Under the pieces are notes generated by a model. It did not search any database. It was not told where the DNA came from and worked only from the letters and a program-made list of their open reading frames with translations. From positions 2,573,375 to 2,637,374 of the forward strand of contig NZ_VFOK01000001.1 of assembly GCF_006716095.1 (NCBI RefSeq): DNA of 64,000 nt, in the 5' to 3' direction. Numbering within the stretch: position 1 is the stretch's first letter; each line of letters opens with the position of its first letter. Positions 32,705 through 41,649 of the stretch are shown here, piece after piece. Source of the stretch: Barrientosiimonas humi (GTDB lineage Bacteria; Actinomycetota; Actinomycetes; Actinomycetales; Dermatophilaceae). Made by a program: the position numbers and the translations under genes.

Positions 32705-35590
32705 GTGATCGCGTTGCTGGTCGTCCACCTGGTAGCGGCCTGTGGCGCCCCCTGGCTCGTTCGCCGGCTGGGGACGCGAGCGTTCTGGCTCCTCGCGCTG
32801 CCACCGGCCGCGACCTTCGCGTGGGCGCTCGCCAAGAGCGGCGAGGTGCACGACGGCGTCAACCCGACCGAGCGCCTCACCTGGGTGCCCTCGCTCGGCA
32901 TGGACCTCACCTTCCGGCTCGACACGCTCAGCTGGTTGCTCACCCTCGTGGTCGGCGGCGTCGGCGCGCTCGTGCTGGCCTACTGCGCCCGCTACTTCGA
33001 CGACGCCAGCAAGGGGCTCGGGCGCTTCGCCGGGTCGCTCACCGCGTTCGCCGGGGCGATGCTCGGTCTGGTCACGACCGACAACCTCCTCGTGCTGTAC
33101 GTGTTCTGGGAGGCCACGACCGTCCTGTCGTTCCTGCTGATCGGGCACCGCACCACCAGCCGCACCAGCCGCGCCGCGGCGATGCAGGCGCTCGTGGTCA
33201 CCACCGCCGGCGGGCTGGCCATGCTCGTCGGGATCGTGATCATCGGTCAGGCCGCGGGGACGTACGCCATCAGCGGGGTCCTCGCGGCTCCGCCCACCGG
33301 CCTCGCGATCGACGTCGCGGTCGTCCTGGTGCTGGTCGGCGCGATCTCGAAGTCGGCGCTCGTGCCGTTCCACTTCTGGCTGCCCGGCGCGATGGCCGCG
33401 CCCACCCCGGTCAGCGCCTACCTGCACGCCGCCGCGATGGTCAAGGCCGGGATCTACCTGCTCGCCCGCCTGGCCCCCGCGTTCGCCGAGACCACCATGT
33501 GGCGCCCGACCGTGCTGGTCCTCGGCGGCGCCACGATGATCCACGGCGCGCTGCGCGCGCTGCGCCAGACCGACCTGAAGCTGGTGCTGGCGTACGGCAC
33601 GGTCAGCCAGCTGGGCTTCCTCACCATGCTCGTCGGCACCGGCAGCCGGGCCGCCGCGCTCGCCGGCGTGGGCCTGCTGCTGTCGCACGCGCTGTTCAAG
33701 TCCTCGCTGTTCCTCACCGTCGGCACCATCGACCACGCCACCGGCACCCGCGACCTGCGCGAGCTCAGCGGCGTCGGCAAGCAGGCGCCCGTGCTCATGG
33801 CCGGCGCGGTGGTCGCCGGGATGAGCATGGCCGGCCTGCCCCCGATGCTCGGCTTCTTCGGCAAGGAGGCCGCGCTCGGCGCGTTCCTGCTCGGGCCGCA
33901 GGACGGGCAGGGGCCGCTCGGCTCGACCACCGCCGAGATCGCGGTGCTCGCGGTGATCGTGCTCGGGTCGGCGCTGACCGTCGCCTACACCGCGCGCTTC
34001 CTGTGGGGCGCCTTCGCGACCGTGCCCAGCCGCCCGCGCACCGAGGTGAAGCCGCAGGGCGCGGTGCTCGTGGGCATCCCGGCCCTGCTGGGCTTCCTGG
34101 GTCTCGCCTTCGGCCTGGTCGCCACCTGGCTCGCGCCCTACCTCCAGCCGTACGTCGACGCCTGGCCGGCGACCCTGACCACCGTCCACCTCGGCGGCTG
34201 GCACGGGTTCAGCCTCGCGCTGCTGCTGTCGGTCACCTCGTGGGCGCTCGGTGCCGCGCTGTTCGCGGCGCGCACCTGGGTCGAGGCCACCCAGCAGCGG
34301 GCGCCGCACGTGCCCAGCGCGCAGCAGGCGTACCGCTTCGTCATGGGGCAGCTGGACCGCGCGTCGCTGGAGATCACCGGTGCGCTGCAGCGCGGCTCGC
34401 TGCCGATGACGCTCGGGCTGATCATCACGATCCTGGTGCTCGTGCCCGGCGGCATCCTGCTGTTCGGCGGGGTCACCTGGCCCGACCAGATCCGCCTGGT
34501 CGACACCCCGGCCCAGCTGGCCGTCGCGCTGGTGCTGATCCCCGCGGCGTTCGCCGCCACCCGCGCGCGGCGCCGCATGCGCGCGGTGCTGCTCGTCGGC
34601 GTCACCGGCTACGGCACGGCCCTGCTCTTCCTGCTGCACGGCGCGCCCGACCTGGCGCTCACCCAGACGCTCGTCGAGACCGTGTCGCTGGTCGTGTTCA
34701 TCCTGGTGCTGCGCCGGTTCACCGGGCGCTTCCCCGACGACGCGCCCCGGTTCGTACGTCGGTGGCGGGCGCTGCTCGGCACCCTCGCCGGACTGACCAT
34801 GGCCGGCCTGGCGCTCACCGCCGCGACCGTGCGCAGCACCGCGCCGGCCGGGCAGGGGCTCTACGAGAGCGCCAAGGAGTTCGGCGGCGGCAACAACATC
34901 GTCAACGTGATCCTGGTCGACACCCGCGCCTGGGACACCATGGGCGAGCTGTCGGTCGTGCTCGTCGCGGCCACGGGCGTCGCGTCGCTGATCTTCGTCA
35001 ACAGCGGCAACGTCGACCAGGCGCTGATGGTCATCCGCGACACGCTGCAGCGCCGCTCGGTGCGCCAGTCGCCGGTGCGCCTCGACGGCTCGCAGCGCTG
35101 GCTCAGCTCCAGCGTGCGGCCCGACCGCCGCTCGACGATCTTCGAGGTCGTCACCCGGCTGATCTTCCACGTGATGATGATCTGGTCGCTCTACCTGCTC
35201 TTCTCCGGGCACAACCACCCCGGCGGCGGCTTCGCGGCCGGGCTGATGGCCGGCCTCGCCCTGGCCGTGCGCTACCTCGCCGGGTCGCGCCGTGAGCTGA
35301 TGGCCGCCGCGCCCGTCATGCCCGGTCTGCTGATGGGCGTCGGCCTGTTCCTGTCGGCCGGGTTCGGCCTGGCGTCGATGCTGTTCGGCGGCGCGCCGCT
35401 GCAGAGCTGGGTCTTCGACCTCGACGTGCCGCTGCTCGGTGCCGTGCACCTGGTCACCTCGGTGATCTTCGACGTCGGCGTCTACCTCGTCGTCATCGGG
35501 CTGATGCTCGACCTGCTGCGCAGCCTCGGGGCGCGCATCGACCTGCAGATCGAGGCCGGCCAGTCGGTCCAGCGGGAGGAGTCACGATGA
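32705..35590 (+). CDS. mrpA: Mrp Na+/H+ antiporter subunit A fused to B
   Basis: A 961-residue polytopic membrane protein, first of a six-gene Mrp operon that exchanges monovalent cations for protons. The first 500 residues are a complex I ND5-like module (PFHFWLPGAMAAPTPVSAYLH, then FKSSLFLTVG and GLPPMLGFFGKEA). After the MrpA-specific C-terminal part (LLHGAPDLALTQTLVETVSL) an MnhB domain starts near residue 810 (FEVVTRLIFHVMMIWSLYLL, GGGFAAGLMAGLALA). A separate mrpB is therefore absent, as in other actinobacteria. The start is GTG at 32705 with GGAG upstream. It overlaps mrpC by 4 bases. Confidence 0.95.
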   Translation: MIALLVVHLVAACGAPWLVRRLGTRAFWLLALPPAATFAWALAKSGEVHDGVNPTERLTWVPSLGMDLTFRLDTLSWLLTLVVGGVGALVLAYCARYFDDASKGLGRFAGSLTAFAGAMLGLVTTDNLLVLYVFWEATTVLSFLLIGHRTTSRTSRAAAMQALVVTTAGGLAMLVGIVIIGQAAGTYAISGVLAAPPTGLAIDVAVVLVLVGAISKSALVPFHFWLPGAMAAPTPVSAYLHAAAMVKAGIYLLARLAPAFAETTMWRPTVLVLGGATMIHGALRALRQTDLKLVLAYGTVSQLGFLTMLVGTGSRAAALAGVGLLLSHALFKSSLFLTVGTIDHATGTRDLRELSGVGKQAPVLMAGAVVAGMSMAGLPPMLGFFGKEAALGAFLLGPQDGQGPLGSTTAEIAVLAVIVLGSALTVAYTARFLWGAFATVPSRPRTEVKPQGAVLVGIPALLGFLGLAFGLVATWLAPYLQPYVDAWPATLTTVHLGGWHGFSLALLLSVTSWALGAALFAARTWVEATQQRAPHVPSAQQAYRFVMGQLDRASLEITGALQRGSLPMTLGLIITILVLVPGGILLFGGVTWPDQIRLVDTPAQLAVALVLIPAAFAATRARRRMRAVLLVGVTGYGTALLFLLHGAPDLALTQTLVETVSLVVFILVLRRFTGRFPDDAPRFVRRWRALLGTLAGLTMAGLALTAATVRSTAPAGQGLYESAKEFGGGNNIVNVILVDTRAWDTMGELSVVLVAATGVASLIFVNSGNVDQALMVIRDTLQRRSVRQSPVRLDGSQRWLSSSVRPDRRSTIFEVVTRLIFHVMMIWSLYLLFSGHNHPGGGFAAGLMAGLALAVRYLAGSRRELMAAAPVMPGLLMGVGLFLSAGFGLASMLFGGAPLQSWVFDLDVPLLGAVHLVTSVIFDVGVYLVVIGLMLDLLRSLGARIDLQIEAGQSVQREESR

Positions 35591-36144
35591 GCGCCACCTT
35601 CCTGCTCGTGATCGTCTGCGGCGTGATGTTCGGCTGCGGCGTCTACCTGCTGCTGGCCCGGTCGGTCGTGCGCGCGCTGCTGGGCTTCCTGCTCATGAGC
35701 AACGGCGTGAACCTCATGTTCATGATCGCCAGCGGCCCCGCCGGCCGCGCGCCGATCCTCGGCGACTCCGACCCCGCCGAGCAGTCCGACCCGGTGCCGC
35801 AGGCGATGGTGCTGACCGCCATCGTCATCGGCCTGTGCCTCACGGCGTTCATGCTCGCGCTCGCCCACCGCGCCTGGCAGGTCTCGCGCACCGACGTGCT
35901 CGCCGACGACGCCGAGACCGCGCGCATCGGCCAGCTGGCGCTGGAGAACGACATGTCCGCCAGCGACTTCCACGACGAGTCCCAGCACGACGAGCTCGAG
36001 GACGACGCGCTCGCCCGCACCACCGACGACGACAGCGTCGACGACGCTGACGAGGCGCACGAGGCGCACGACAGCGACGGCGACGGGCCGAGCCACGGCC
36101 CGCACGGCCCGGCCGCGCCCACGCCGGGAGGTGACGAGCGATGA
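35587..36144 (+). CDS. mrpC: Mrp antiporter subunit C with acidic tail
   Basis: A 185-residue NuoK-like subunit. The membrane part (residues 1-105) shows FGCGVYLLLARSVVRALLGF, SNGVNLMF and the strongly conserved DPVPQAMVLTAIVIG. From about residue 107 a cytoplasmic tail of almost 80 residues follows, rich in Asp, Glu, His and Ser (DDDSVDDADEAHEAHDSDGD). Normal MrpC has about 110-125 residues, so the tail is an extension. It might bind cations or a partner; that is a guess. The gene overlaps mrpA and mrpD by 4 bases each. Confidence 0.95.
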   Translation: MSATFLLVIVCGVMFGCGVYLLLARSVVRALLGFLLMSNGVNLMFMIASGPAGRAPILGDSDPAEQSDPVPQAMVLTAIVIGLCLTAFMLALAHRAWQVSRTDVLADDAETARIGQLALENDMSASDFHDESQHDELEDDALARTTDDDSVDDADEAHEAHDSDGDGPSHGPHGPAAPTPGGDER

Positions 36145-37691
36145 ACGGGGCGGTGCTCGTACCCCTTCCCGTCCTGCTGCCCCTCGTCGGCGCCGGCGTC
36201 ACGCTCGCCGCGGCCCGGCACACGCTGGTGCAGCGAGGAGTCAGCCTCACCGTGCTCATCAGCAACCTGGTGATCAGCGCGATGCTGCTCGGCGCGGCCG
36301 ACCGGGGCGGCCCGCAGGTCGTGCAGTCCGGCGGCTGGGGCCCGACCGAGGGCATCTCGCTGGTCGTCGACCGGCTGTCGGCGCTGATGCTGATCGTCTC
36401 GTCGGTCGTGATCCTCGGCGTGCTGCTGTACTCCATCGGCCAGGGCCGGTCCTCGTTCGACACCGAGGACGACGGCGAGGCGCCGCTGCCGATCTTCCAC
36501 CCGACGCTGCTGGTGCTCGCCGCCGGCGTGAGCACGACGTTCATCTCCGGCGACCTGTTCCACATGTACGTCGGCTTCGAGATGCTCCTCGCCGCGAGCT
36601 TCGTGCTGCTCACCCTCGGTGGCACCGCCGAGCGGGTGCGCGCGGGCATCAGCTATGCGTACGTCTCGCTGCTGTCGTCGCTGCTGTTCCTCGCCTCGAT
36701 CGCGTTCGCGTACGCCGCCACGGGCACGGTCAACCTGGCGCTGCTGTCCGAGCGCATCCCCGACCTGCCCGAGGGCACCCGACTGGCGCTGCACGCGAGC
36801 CTGATCCTGGCGTTCTGCATCAAGGCGGCCGTCTTCCCGATGTCGGGCTGGCTGCCGGACTCCTACCCCACCGCGCCCGCGCCGGTCACCGCCGTGTTCG
36901 CCGGGCTGCTCACCAAGGTCGGCATCTACGCGATCATCCGCACCAACACGCTGCTGTTCACCGACGGGCGGCTCAACACCGTGCTGCTGTGGGCGGCCCT
37001 GCTCACGATGCTCGTCGGCATCCTCGGGGCGATCGCGCAGGACGACATCAAGCGGATGCTCTCCTTCACGCTCGTCAGCCACATCGGCTACATGGTGTTC
37101 GGGATCGGCGTCGGCTCGGTCGCGGGATACTCCGCCGCGATCTTCTACGTCATCCACCACATCGCGATCCAGACGACGCTGTTCCTCGTGACCGGTCTGA
37201 TCGAGCGGTACGGCGGGTCCACCTCGCTGGCCAGGCTCGGCGGGCTCGGCGCGGCGGCCCCGCTGCTCGGCATCCTGTACTTCATCCCCGCCCTCAACCT
37301 GGCCGGGATCCCGCCGTTCTCCGGGTTCATCGGCAAGGTCGGGCTGATGCAGGCCGGTGCCGACCTCGGCACCCCGCTGGCCTACCTGCTGATCGCTGGC
37401 GCGGCCGCGACGTCGCTGCTCACGCTGTACCCCATGAGCCGGGTCTGGACCCGCGCGTTCTGGCGCAGCGAGCCCGAGGAGGTGGCCGCCCACCACGCCG
37501 CCGCCGAGCAGGGCTCGGACAAGCCGCTGTCCATCGGCGTCGTCGCGCCGACCATGGGCCTGGTCATCATCGGGTGCCTGATCACCGTGGTCGCCGGGCC
37601 GCTGTTCGCGATCACCGACCGGGCGGCCACCGACCTCGTCTCGACCGTGCCGTACGTCGGTGCCGTGCTCAGTCAGCAGGCGACGCCATGA
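36141..37691 (+). CDS. mrpD: Mrp antiporter subunit D
   Basis: A 516-residue complex I ND2/ND4-like proton-channel subunit with about 14 membrane segments. Diagnostic segments are FHMYVGFEMLLAASFVLL, the channel loop KAAVFPMSGWLPDSYPTAPAP (Lys at 220s), MLSFTLVSHIGYMVFGIG and GIPPFSGFIGKVGLM. It works with MrpA to couple cation and proton flow. Overlaps of 4 bases with mrpC and mrpE indicate coupled translation. Confidence 0.96.
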   Translation: MNGAVLVPLPVLLPLVGAGVTLAAARHTLVQRGVSLTVLISNLVISAMLLGAADRGGPQVVQSGGWGPTEGISLVVDRLSALMLIVSSVVILGVLLYSIGQGRSSFDTEDDGEAPLPIFHPTLLVLAAGVSTTFISGDLFHMYVGFEMLLAASFVLLTLGGTAERVRAGISYAYVSLLSSLLFLASIAFAYAATGTVNLALLSERIPDLPEGTRLALHASLILAFCIKAAVFPMSGWLPDSYPTAPAPVTAVFAGLLTKVGIYAIIRTNTLLFTDGRLNTVLLWAALLTMLVGILGAIAQDDIKRMLSFTLVSHIGYMVFGIGVGSVAGYSAAIFYVIHHIAIQTTLFLVTGLIERYGGSTSLARLGGLGAAAPLLGILYFIPALNLAGIPPFSGFIGKVGLMQAGADLGTPLAYLLIAGAAATSLLTLYPMSRVWTRAFWRSEPEEVAAHHAAAEQGSDKPLSIGVVAPTMGLVIIGCLITVVAGPLFAITDRAATDLVSTVPYVGAVLSQQATP

Positions 37692-38212
37692 TCCGCGAAC
37701 GCATCCACCTGGTGCCCCTGGCCACCCTCACGCTGGTGTGGGTGATGCTCTGGGGCAACCTGTCCTGGGCCAACGTGCTGGGCGGGATGGCGCTGGGATC
37801 GCTGGTGCTGCTGGCCTTCCCGCTCCCCCGGCTCGTCACCGGCGTGCGGGTACGGCCGTGGCCGCTCGTCGTGCTCGTCGCGCAGTTCACGGTGCACCTG
37901 GTGCGCGCCAGCGTGCAGGTCGCCTGGCAGGCCGTCACCCGCGGCCGCTCCACCAGCGGTGTGCTGGTGTCGGTGCAGCTGCGCTGCGCCAACGAGTTCC
38001 TGCAGACGCTCACCGCCGAGATGGTGGCGCTCGTGCCCGGCACGGTCGTGATCGACCTCGACACGAGCGAGCGGACCCTGCTGGTGCACGCGCTCGACGT
38101 GCACGACGCGGGTGGCGCCGAGGACGTACGTCGGACGATCCTCGCCCAGGAGACGCGGGTGCTGAACGCGCTCGCCGAGGACCCCAGCTGCGGCCAGGAG
38201 GTGCGCGCATGA
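37688..38212 (+). CDS. mrpE: Mrp antiporter subunit E
   Basis: A 174-residue subunit with two or three N-terminal membrane segments (LVWVMLWGNLSWANVLGGMALG) followed by a soluble domain. The conserved piece CANEFLQTLTAEMVALVPGTVVIDLD is typical of MnhE, as is LLVHALDVHD. ATG at 37688 overlaps the mrpD stop. Required for assembly of the six-subunit antiporter in studied systems. Confidence 0.93.
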   Translation: MIRERIHLVPLATLTLVWVMLWGNLSWANVLGGMALGSLVLLAFPLPRLVTGVRVRPWPLVVLVAQFTVHLVRASVQVAWQAVTRGRSTSGVLVSVQLRCANEFLQTLTAEMVALVPGTVVIDLDTSERTLLVHALDVHDAGGAEDVRRTILAQETRVLNALAEDPSCGQEVRA

Positions 38213-38631
38213 GTGGCTTCGAGGAGGGTGTGCTGTGGGTGATCGGCACGATCCTCGTGCTGTCGGCGCTGCTCACCCTGGTGCGCATCGTGCGCGGGCC
38301 GAGCGTGCTCGACCGGGTCGTGGCCTCGGACGTACTGGTCTCGATCATCGTGTGCGTGCTGGCCGTCGAGGCCGCCGCGACCGACCACAGCACGACGCTG
38401 CCCATCCTGATCTCGCTGTCGCTGGTCGGGTTCACCGGCTCGGTCGCCGTGGCCCGGTTCGTCGCACGCGACCGGGACGTCCCGATGGGACCTGGGCAGC
38501 CGCCCGCCGGGGTGGATGCGTCCGGGCAGGTGGACATGCCGGGGCAGGCTGCGTCGGGCGCGGCGGGCGCGCCGGGGCGAGGTAGGTCGGACGAGCCCGG
38601 CGAGGACGTACGGCGGGGAGGGGCGTCATGA
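38209..38631 (+). CDS. mrpF: Mrp antiporter subunit F with extended C-terminus
   Basis: A 140-residue protein; residues 1-88 are the three-helix MnhF domain (RIVRGPSVLDRVVASDVLVS, then FTGSVAVARFV). The last 50 residues form a Gly/Pro/Ala-rich tail (PAGVDASGQVDMPGQAASG) absent from the usual 85-95-residue subunit. Overlaps mrpE and mrpG by 4 bases. Confidence 0.93.
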   Translation: MSGFEEGVLWVIGTILVLSALLTLVRIVRGPSVLDRVVASDVLVSIIVCVLAVEAAATDHSTTLPILISLSLVGFTGSVAVARFVARDRDVPMGPGQPPAGVDASGQVDMPGQAASGAAGAPGRGRSDEPGEDVRRGGAS

Positions 38632-38969
38632 GCTGGACCGCGATCTTCGACGGGGTCGGCCTGCTGATGCTGCTCGCCGGGGCGCTGCTGTGCCTGGCCG
38701 CGTCGATCGGGCTGCTGACCTTCCCCGACCTGCTCAGTCGGATGCACGCGGGCACGAAGCCGCAGGTGCTCGGCGTCCTGCTGGTGCTGCTCGGGCTCGC
38801 GCTGCGGCTGCGGGACCCGCTGAGCATCGGAATGATCATCCTGATCAGCCTGTTCCAGCTGCTCACGATCCCGGTGGGCAGTCACATGGTCGGCCGCGCC
38901 GCCTACCGCACCGGTCAGACCGAGCCGCTCGAGATCGACGCGTCGAAGCGGGACGACGAGACCGGTTGA
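38628..38969 (+). CDS. mrpG: Mrp antiporter subunit G
   Basis: A 113-residue three-helix subunit: GALLCLAASIGLLTFPDLLSRMHAGTKPQVLG is the MnhG signature (in part FPDLLSRMHAGTKP). It closes the mrpA-C-D-E-F-G operon with a 4-base overlap. No terminator hairpin is obvious; family-A repeats start 30 bases downstream. Confidence 0.93.
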   Translation: MSWTAIFDGVGLLMLLAGALLCLAASIGLLTFPDLLSRMHAGTKPQVLGVLLVLLGLALRLRDPLSIGMIILISLFQLLTIPVGSHMVGRAAYRTGQTEPLEIDASKRDDETG

Positions 38970-38997
38970 CGCGGGCCGCGCAGGCTGGATCACGGTG

Positions 38998-39189
38998 GTC
39001 GAGTAGCCGGAACCACGCTGGTCGAGTAGCGGCGAGGTACGAGCCGCGTATCGAGACCACGCCCCGCGCCGCTGGATCACGCTGGTCGAGTAGCGGCGAG
39101 GGACGAGCCGCGTATCGAGACCACGCCCCGCGCCGCTGGATCACGCTGGTCGAGTAGCGGCGAGGTACGAGCCGCGTATCGAGACCCCC
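38998..39189. repeat. Family-A repeats, 64-bp tandem units
   Basis: Three near-identical units place GTCGAGTAGCGGCGAG at 39021, 39085 and 39149, exactly 64 bases apart. Each ends with GAGCCGCGTATCGAGACC. A truncated copy (GGTCGAGTAGCC) precedes them at 38998. They fill the space between mrpG and the VOC gene. Confidence 0.9.
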
Positions 39190-39192
39190 TGT

Positions 39193-39211
39193 TGTCCGAT
39201 CAGGTCGGACA
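39193..39211. repeat. Single 19-bp dyad TGTCCG-N7-CGGACA
   Basis: TGTCCG-ATCAGGT-CGGACA, the same element as the array at 40713-41445, 30 bases before the VOC gene start. It may also be a regulator site for that gene. Confidence 0.75.
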
Positions 39212-39240
39212 GGCATCCCGCGACCCATACCGTTCCCGGT

Positions 39241-40560
39241 ATGGCGCACCCCTTGCCGGACTGGCGCGGCGTTGACGGATCACGGTCGGCCTGGTTCGAC
39301 GCACCGTCGCTGGGCGCGGGCGCCGACCTCGTCGGGCGACTGCTCGACCTGGACGGGCTGGTCTCGGTCGACGTGCGTACGACGGGGGTGCGGGTCCGGT
39401 TCGCGGCTGCGGCACCCAACAGGGCGCTGGACGCTGCGTCGGCGGCCGCGCGGGAGCTGGGGCTGGCGTCCCGACCATCCCTGCTGCAGCAGCTGAGCGT
39501 CGTGATCGAGAGCGCCGACCCCGAGTCGGTGCGGCCGTTCTGGCAGCGCGCGCTCGACTACGCGCCGGCCGCGGGCGGTGACCTGGCGGACCCGCTGAGC
39601 CGCGACCCCGCGGTGCGGATCAGGCCGTCGCCCGAGCTGCGGCCGTTGCGGAACCGCGTCCACCTCGACGTGGTCCGCCCGCCCGACCAGATCGACCGAG
39701 CAGGACTCGGGGAGGCGACGGGGGCGTACGGCGTGCGGCACAGCGACCGCGACGGCAACGAGGTCGATCTGGTGCCGGGCGAGCAGCTCGGTGACCTGGG
39801 CGCGGCGGACGGGCCGGAGCGCGCGGACGGGTCGGACGGTTCGGGCGGGTCGGGCGAGGCGGCCGAGCCAGGCGACCCGGGCGGGCCGGACGACATAGGT
39901 GGGCCGGACGACGTGGCCAGGGTGAGCGGGACCACCGACTGGCAGGTCGTGTTCAGCGCGATGGCGTGCTACCGCGTGCGGTCCACCGCGCAGCAGCGTG
40001 ACCTGATGACCGCCGCGGCCGCGCTGGCCGGCGAGGCGGGATTCCCGCTGCTGATCGACGTACGCCACTGCCTGGTCGTCCTCGACAGCGGCAAGGACCA
40101 GTGGCTCGGCGACGCGCACGGGCTCGCCGTCGACTTCACCGCGCTGGCCGGAGCGCTGCAACGGGCCGCCCGTGCGATCGGCGCCACGCCGGAGCCGGGG
40201 TTGGCGCGGTTCGTCCAGGTGTTCTTCGACGCCGCGGACGTGGGGGCGGTGCGCGGCTTCTGGGCGGCGGCGCTGGGGTACGTCCCCGACCGCCGGCCCG
40301 AGGTCACCGATATCCACGACCCGCGGCGGCTGACGCCGGAGCTGGTGTTCCAGCAGCTCGACGTGTCGGACGCAGCCCGGCGGCGGCAGCGCAACCGCCT
40401 CCACCTCGAGCTCGCCCTGCCGTCAGACGTCGCCGCGCGGCGGGTGGACGAGACGCAGACCGCCGGTGGCCGGCTGCTGGAGACGTCGCAGGAGCGTTGG
40501 CGCCTCTGTGACCCGGAGGGCAACGAGCTCGTGGTCCGGGCGGACTCGCCGGTCGAGTAG
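39241..40560 (+). CDS. Double VOC (glyoxalase-like) protein with pterin-dehydratase-like N-terminus
   Basis: A 439-residue cytoplasmic protein. Residues 1-75 (LPDWRGVDGSRSAWFDAPS, then VDVRTTGVRVRF) loosely resemble pterin-4a-carbinolamine dehydratase, without its His-His-Pro motif. A VOC half (residues 80-180: SVVIESADPESVRPFWQRAL, RVHLDVVRPP, HSDRDGNEVDLVPG) is followed by a Gly/Asp/Ser/Pro linker (180-222), a second dehydratase-like piece and a second VOC half (FVQVFFDAADVGAVRGFW, RNRLHLELALP, CDPEGNELVV). So the protein looks like a tandem duplication. The stop TAG belongs to a family-A repeat, giving a C-terminal Pro-Val-Glu. Function unknown; a dyad of the array family precedes it. Confidence 0.8.
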   Translation: MAHPLPDWRGVDGSRSAWFDAPSLGAGADLVGRLLDLDGLVSVDVRTTGVRVRFAAAAPNRALDAASAAARELGLASRPSLLQQLSVVIESADPESVRPFWQRALDYAPAAGGDLADPLSRDPAVRIRPSPELRPLRNRVHLDVVRPPDQIDRAGLGEATGAYGVRHSDRDGNEVDLVPGEQLGDLGAADGPERADGSDGSGGSGEAAEPGDPGGPDDIGGPDDVARVSGTTDWQVVFSAMACYRVRSTAQQRDLMTAAAALAGEAGFPLLIDVRHCLVVLDSGKDQWLGDAHGLAVDFTALAGALQRAARAIGATPEPGLARFVQVFFDAADVGAVRGFWAAALGYVPDRRPEVTDIHDPRRLTPELVFQQLDVSDAARRRQRNRLHLELALPSDVAARRVDETQTAGGRLLETSQERWRLCDPEGNELVVRADSPVE

Positions 40561-40654
40561 CTATGCGCATGAGTTGTGTATCGAGACCCCTCGCTCCGCG
40601 CAGCAGATCCATGATGGTCGAGTAGCGGCGAGGTACGAGCCGCGTATCGAGACC
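40551..40654. repeat. Family-A repeats after the VOC gene
   Basis: Two copies in the same direction: 40551-40588 (starts GGTCGAGTAG, the VOC stop, ends ATCGAGACC) and a full copy at 40616-40654 identical to the units at 39021-39189. Between them is CTCGCTCCGCGCAGCAGATC. Confidence 0.85.
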
Positions 40655-40712
40655 CCTCGCTCGCCCAGTGTCCGGTCTCTGCGGAGCCCGCCCCTGCCGC
40701 CGCACGATCGGG

Positions 40713-41445
40713 TGTCTGATCCATTCGGACACATCCTGGGGCTGAGCCTCATGAGGACGATTCCCCGTGCGCCAGGTGCAGCTCGTGGTCCGCCTGAGAC
40801 GGACACCCCTAACCGCCGAGCCTGGGTCGCTGGTCGTTGATCGGGGTGACTTGGGCCCGCCCGCCTACCGACGCTGTCCGCCCTGTCCGGGCACGGCCGC
40901 TGACCCTGCAACGGTCCGCTCCCTGGGTACCCGCGCACTGAGCGCTGTCTGCTCCGCCCGGACAGCCACCGCCGGCCAACCGTCCACAGCGGCGCCGGGC
41001 ACCCTGGCGCCGGGCGTCCCGACTTGTCCGATCCAGGCGGACACGCCGTGACCGGTGCCCAGCAGCTCATAAGCCATCTCGGCACCCACGCACCGACGTT
41101 GTCTGCCCTATGCGGACAAGCCGGGTAGTCAGCGGCCGCCGGGTTGCCCCTGCGCACCCTGTCCGATCTATCCGGACAAGACCCGCCAACCCTCCTGTCG
41201 GCGCCGAGCCCCTGACGCCGGCAGTCCCACGCGGTCCGATCTACACGGACAAGCCCCCGGTCGCCGGGCCGCCCCACGCGCCCCGGTCTCCAGGCCCCCT
41301 GGCGCCCGCGCATCGACGTCGCCCGCCCCGTTCGGACAGGCCGGCTGGTCGCTGTCCGCCGCGCCCGTGGCCCTGTGTCCGATCTATCCGGACAAGCCCC
41401 ACCTCCCTATGCGACGCCGCGCACCGTGTCCGACCTACCCGGACA
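40713..41445. repeat. Array of 11 dyads TGTCCG-N7-CGGACA
   Basis: Nineteen-base elements start at 40713, 40787, 40875, 40946, 41025, 41100, 41160, 41233, 41320, 41376 and 41427. The right arm is CGGACA in all but one (CGGGCA). The left arm is TGTCYG in eight, GGTCCG in two and CGCCCG in one. The 7-base centre tends to ATCTAYC; two copies are identical. Starts are 51-88 bases apart, and flanks are weakly similar (CGGACAAGCC). Several decayed copies (for example 41353) lie between. Spacings are often not multiples of three, so this is not coding. The region 40655-41649 has no gene. The array ends about 200 bases before the DUF222-HNH gene. Confidence 0.9.
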
Positions 41446-41649
41446 AACGCCGACCGGCGGCCCATGTCGACTGGGGTCGGCGCGACGAGGTGCGGAGGGC
41501 GTACTCCGGACTGGCTCGACCGGTCCGAGCCGACAGCCGCGCCAGCACTGGGATCGAGAGGCCTGTCAGTGGCGACCCCTATGGTTCGAACAAACGTCGG
41601 AACGAGCCGCAGTCAGGCGGATCGGACCGCGACCAGGGGGAGGATCCAG

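Noticed and set aside
32525-35449. A 974-residue minus-strand frame opposite mrpA
   Set aside because: Low-complexity Gln/Gly/Arg/Ala text typical of an antisense shadow; the plus-strand gene has clear Mrp motifs.
40713-41445. CRISPR array
   Set aside because: The repeats are short (19 bases) and variable, spacing is irregular (51-88), neighbouring spacers are themselves weakly similar, and no cas gene is nearby.
41110-41649. N-terminal extension of the HNH protein through the dyad array
   Set aside because: Dyad copies fall in different frames, the residues are Pro/Arg-rich without pattern, and a strong ribosome site with ATG lies at 41650.
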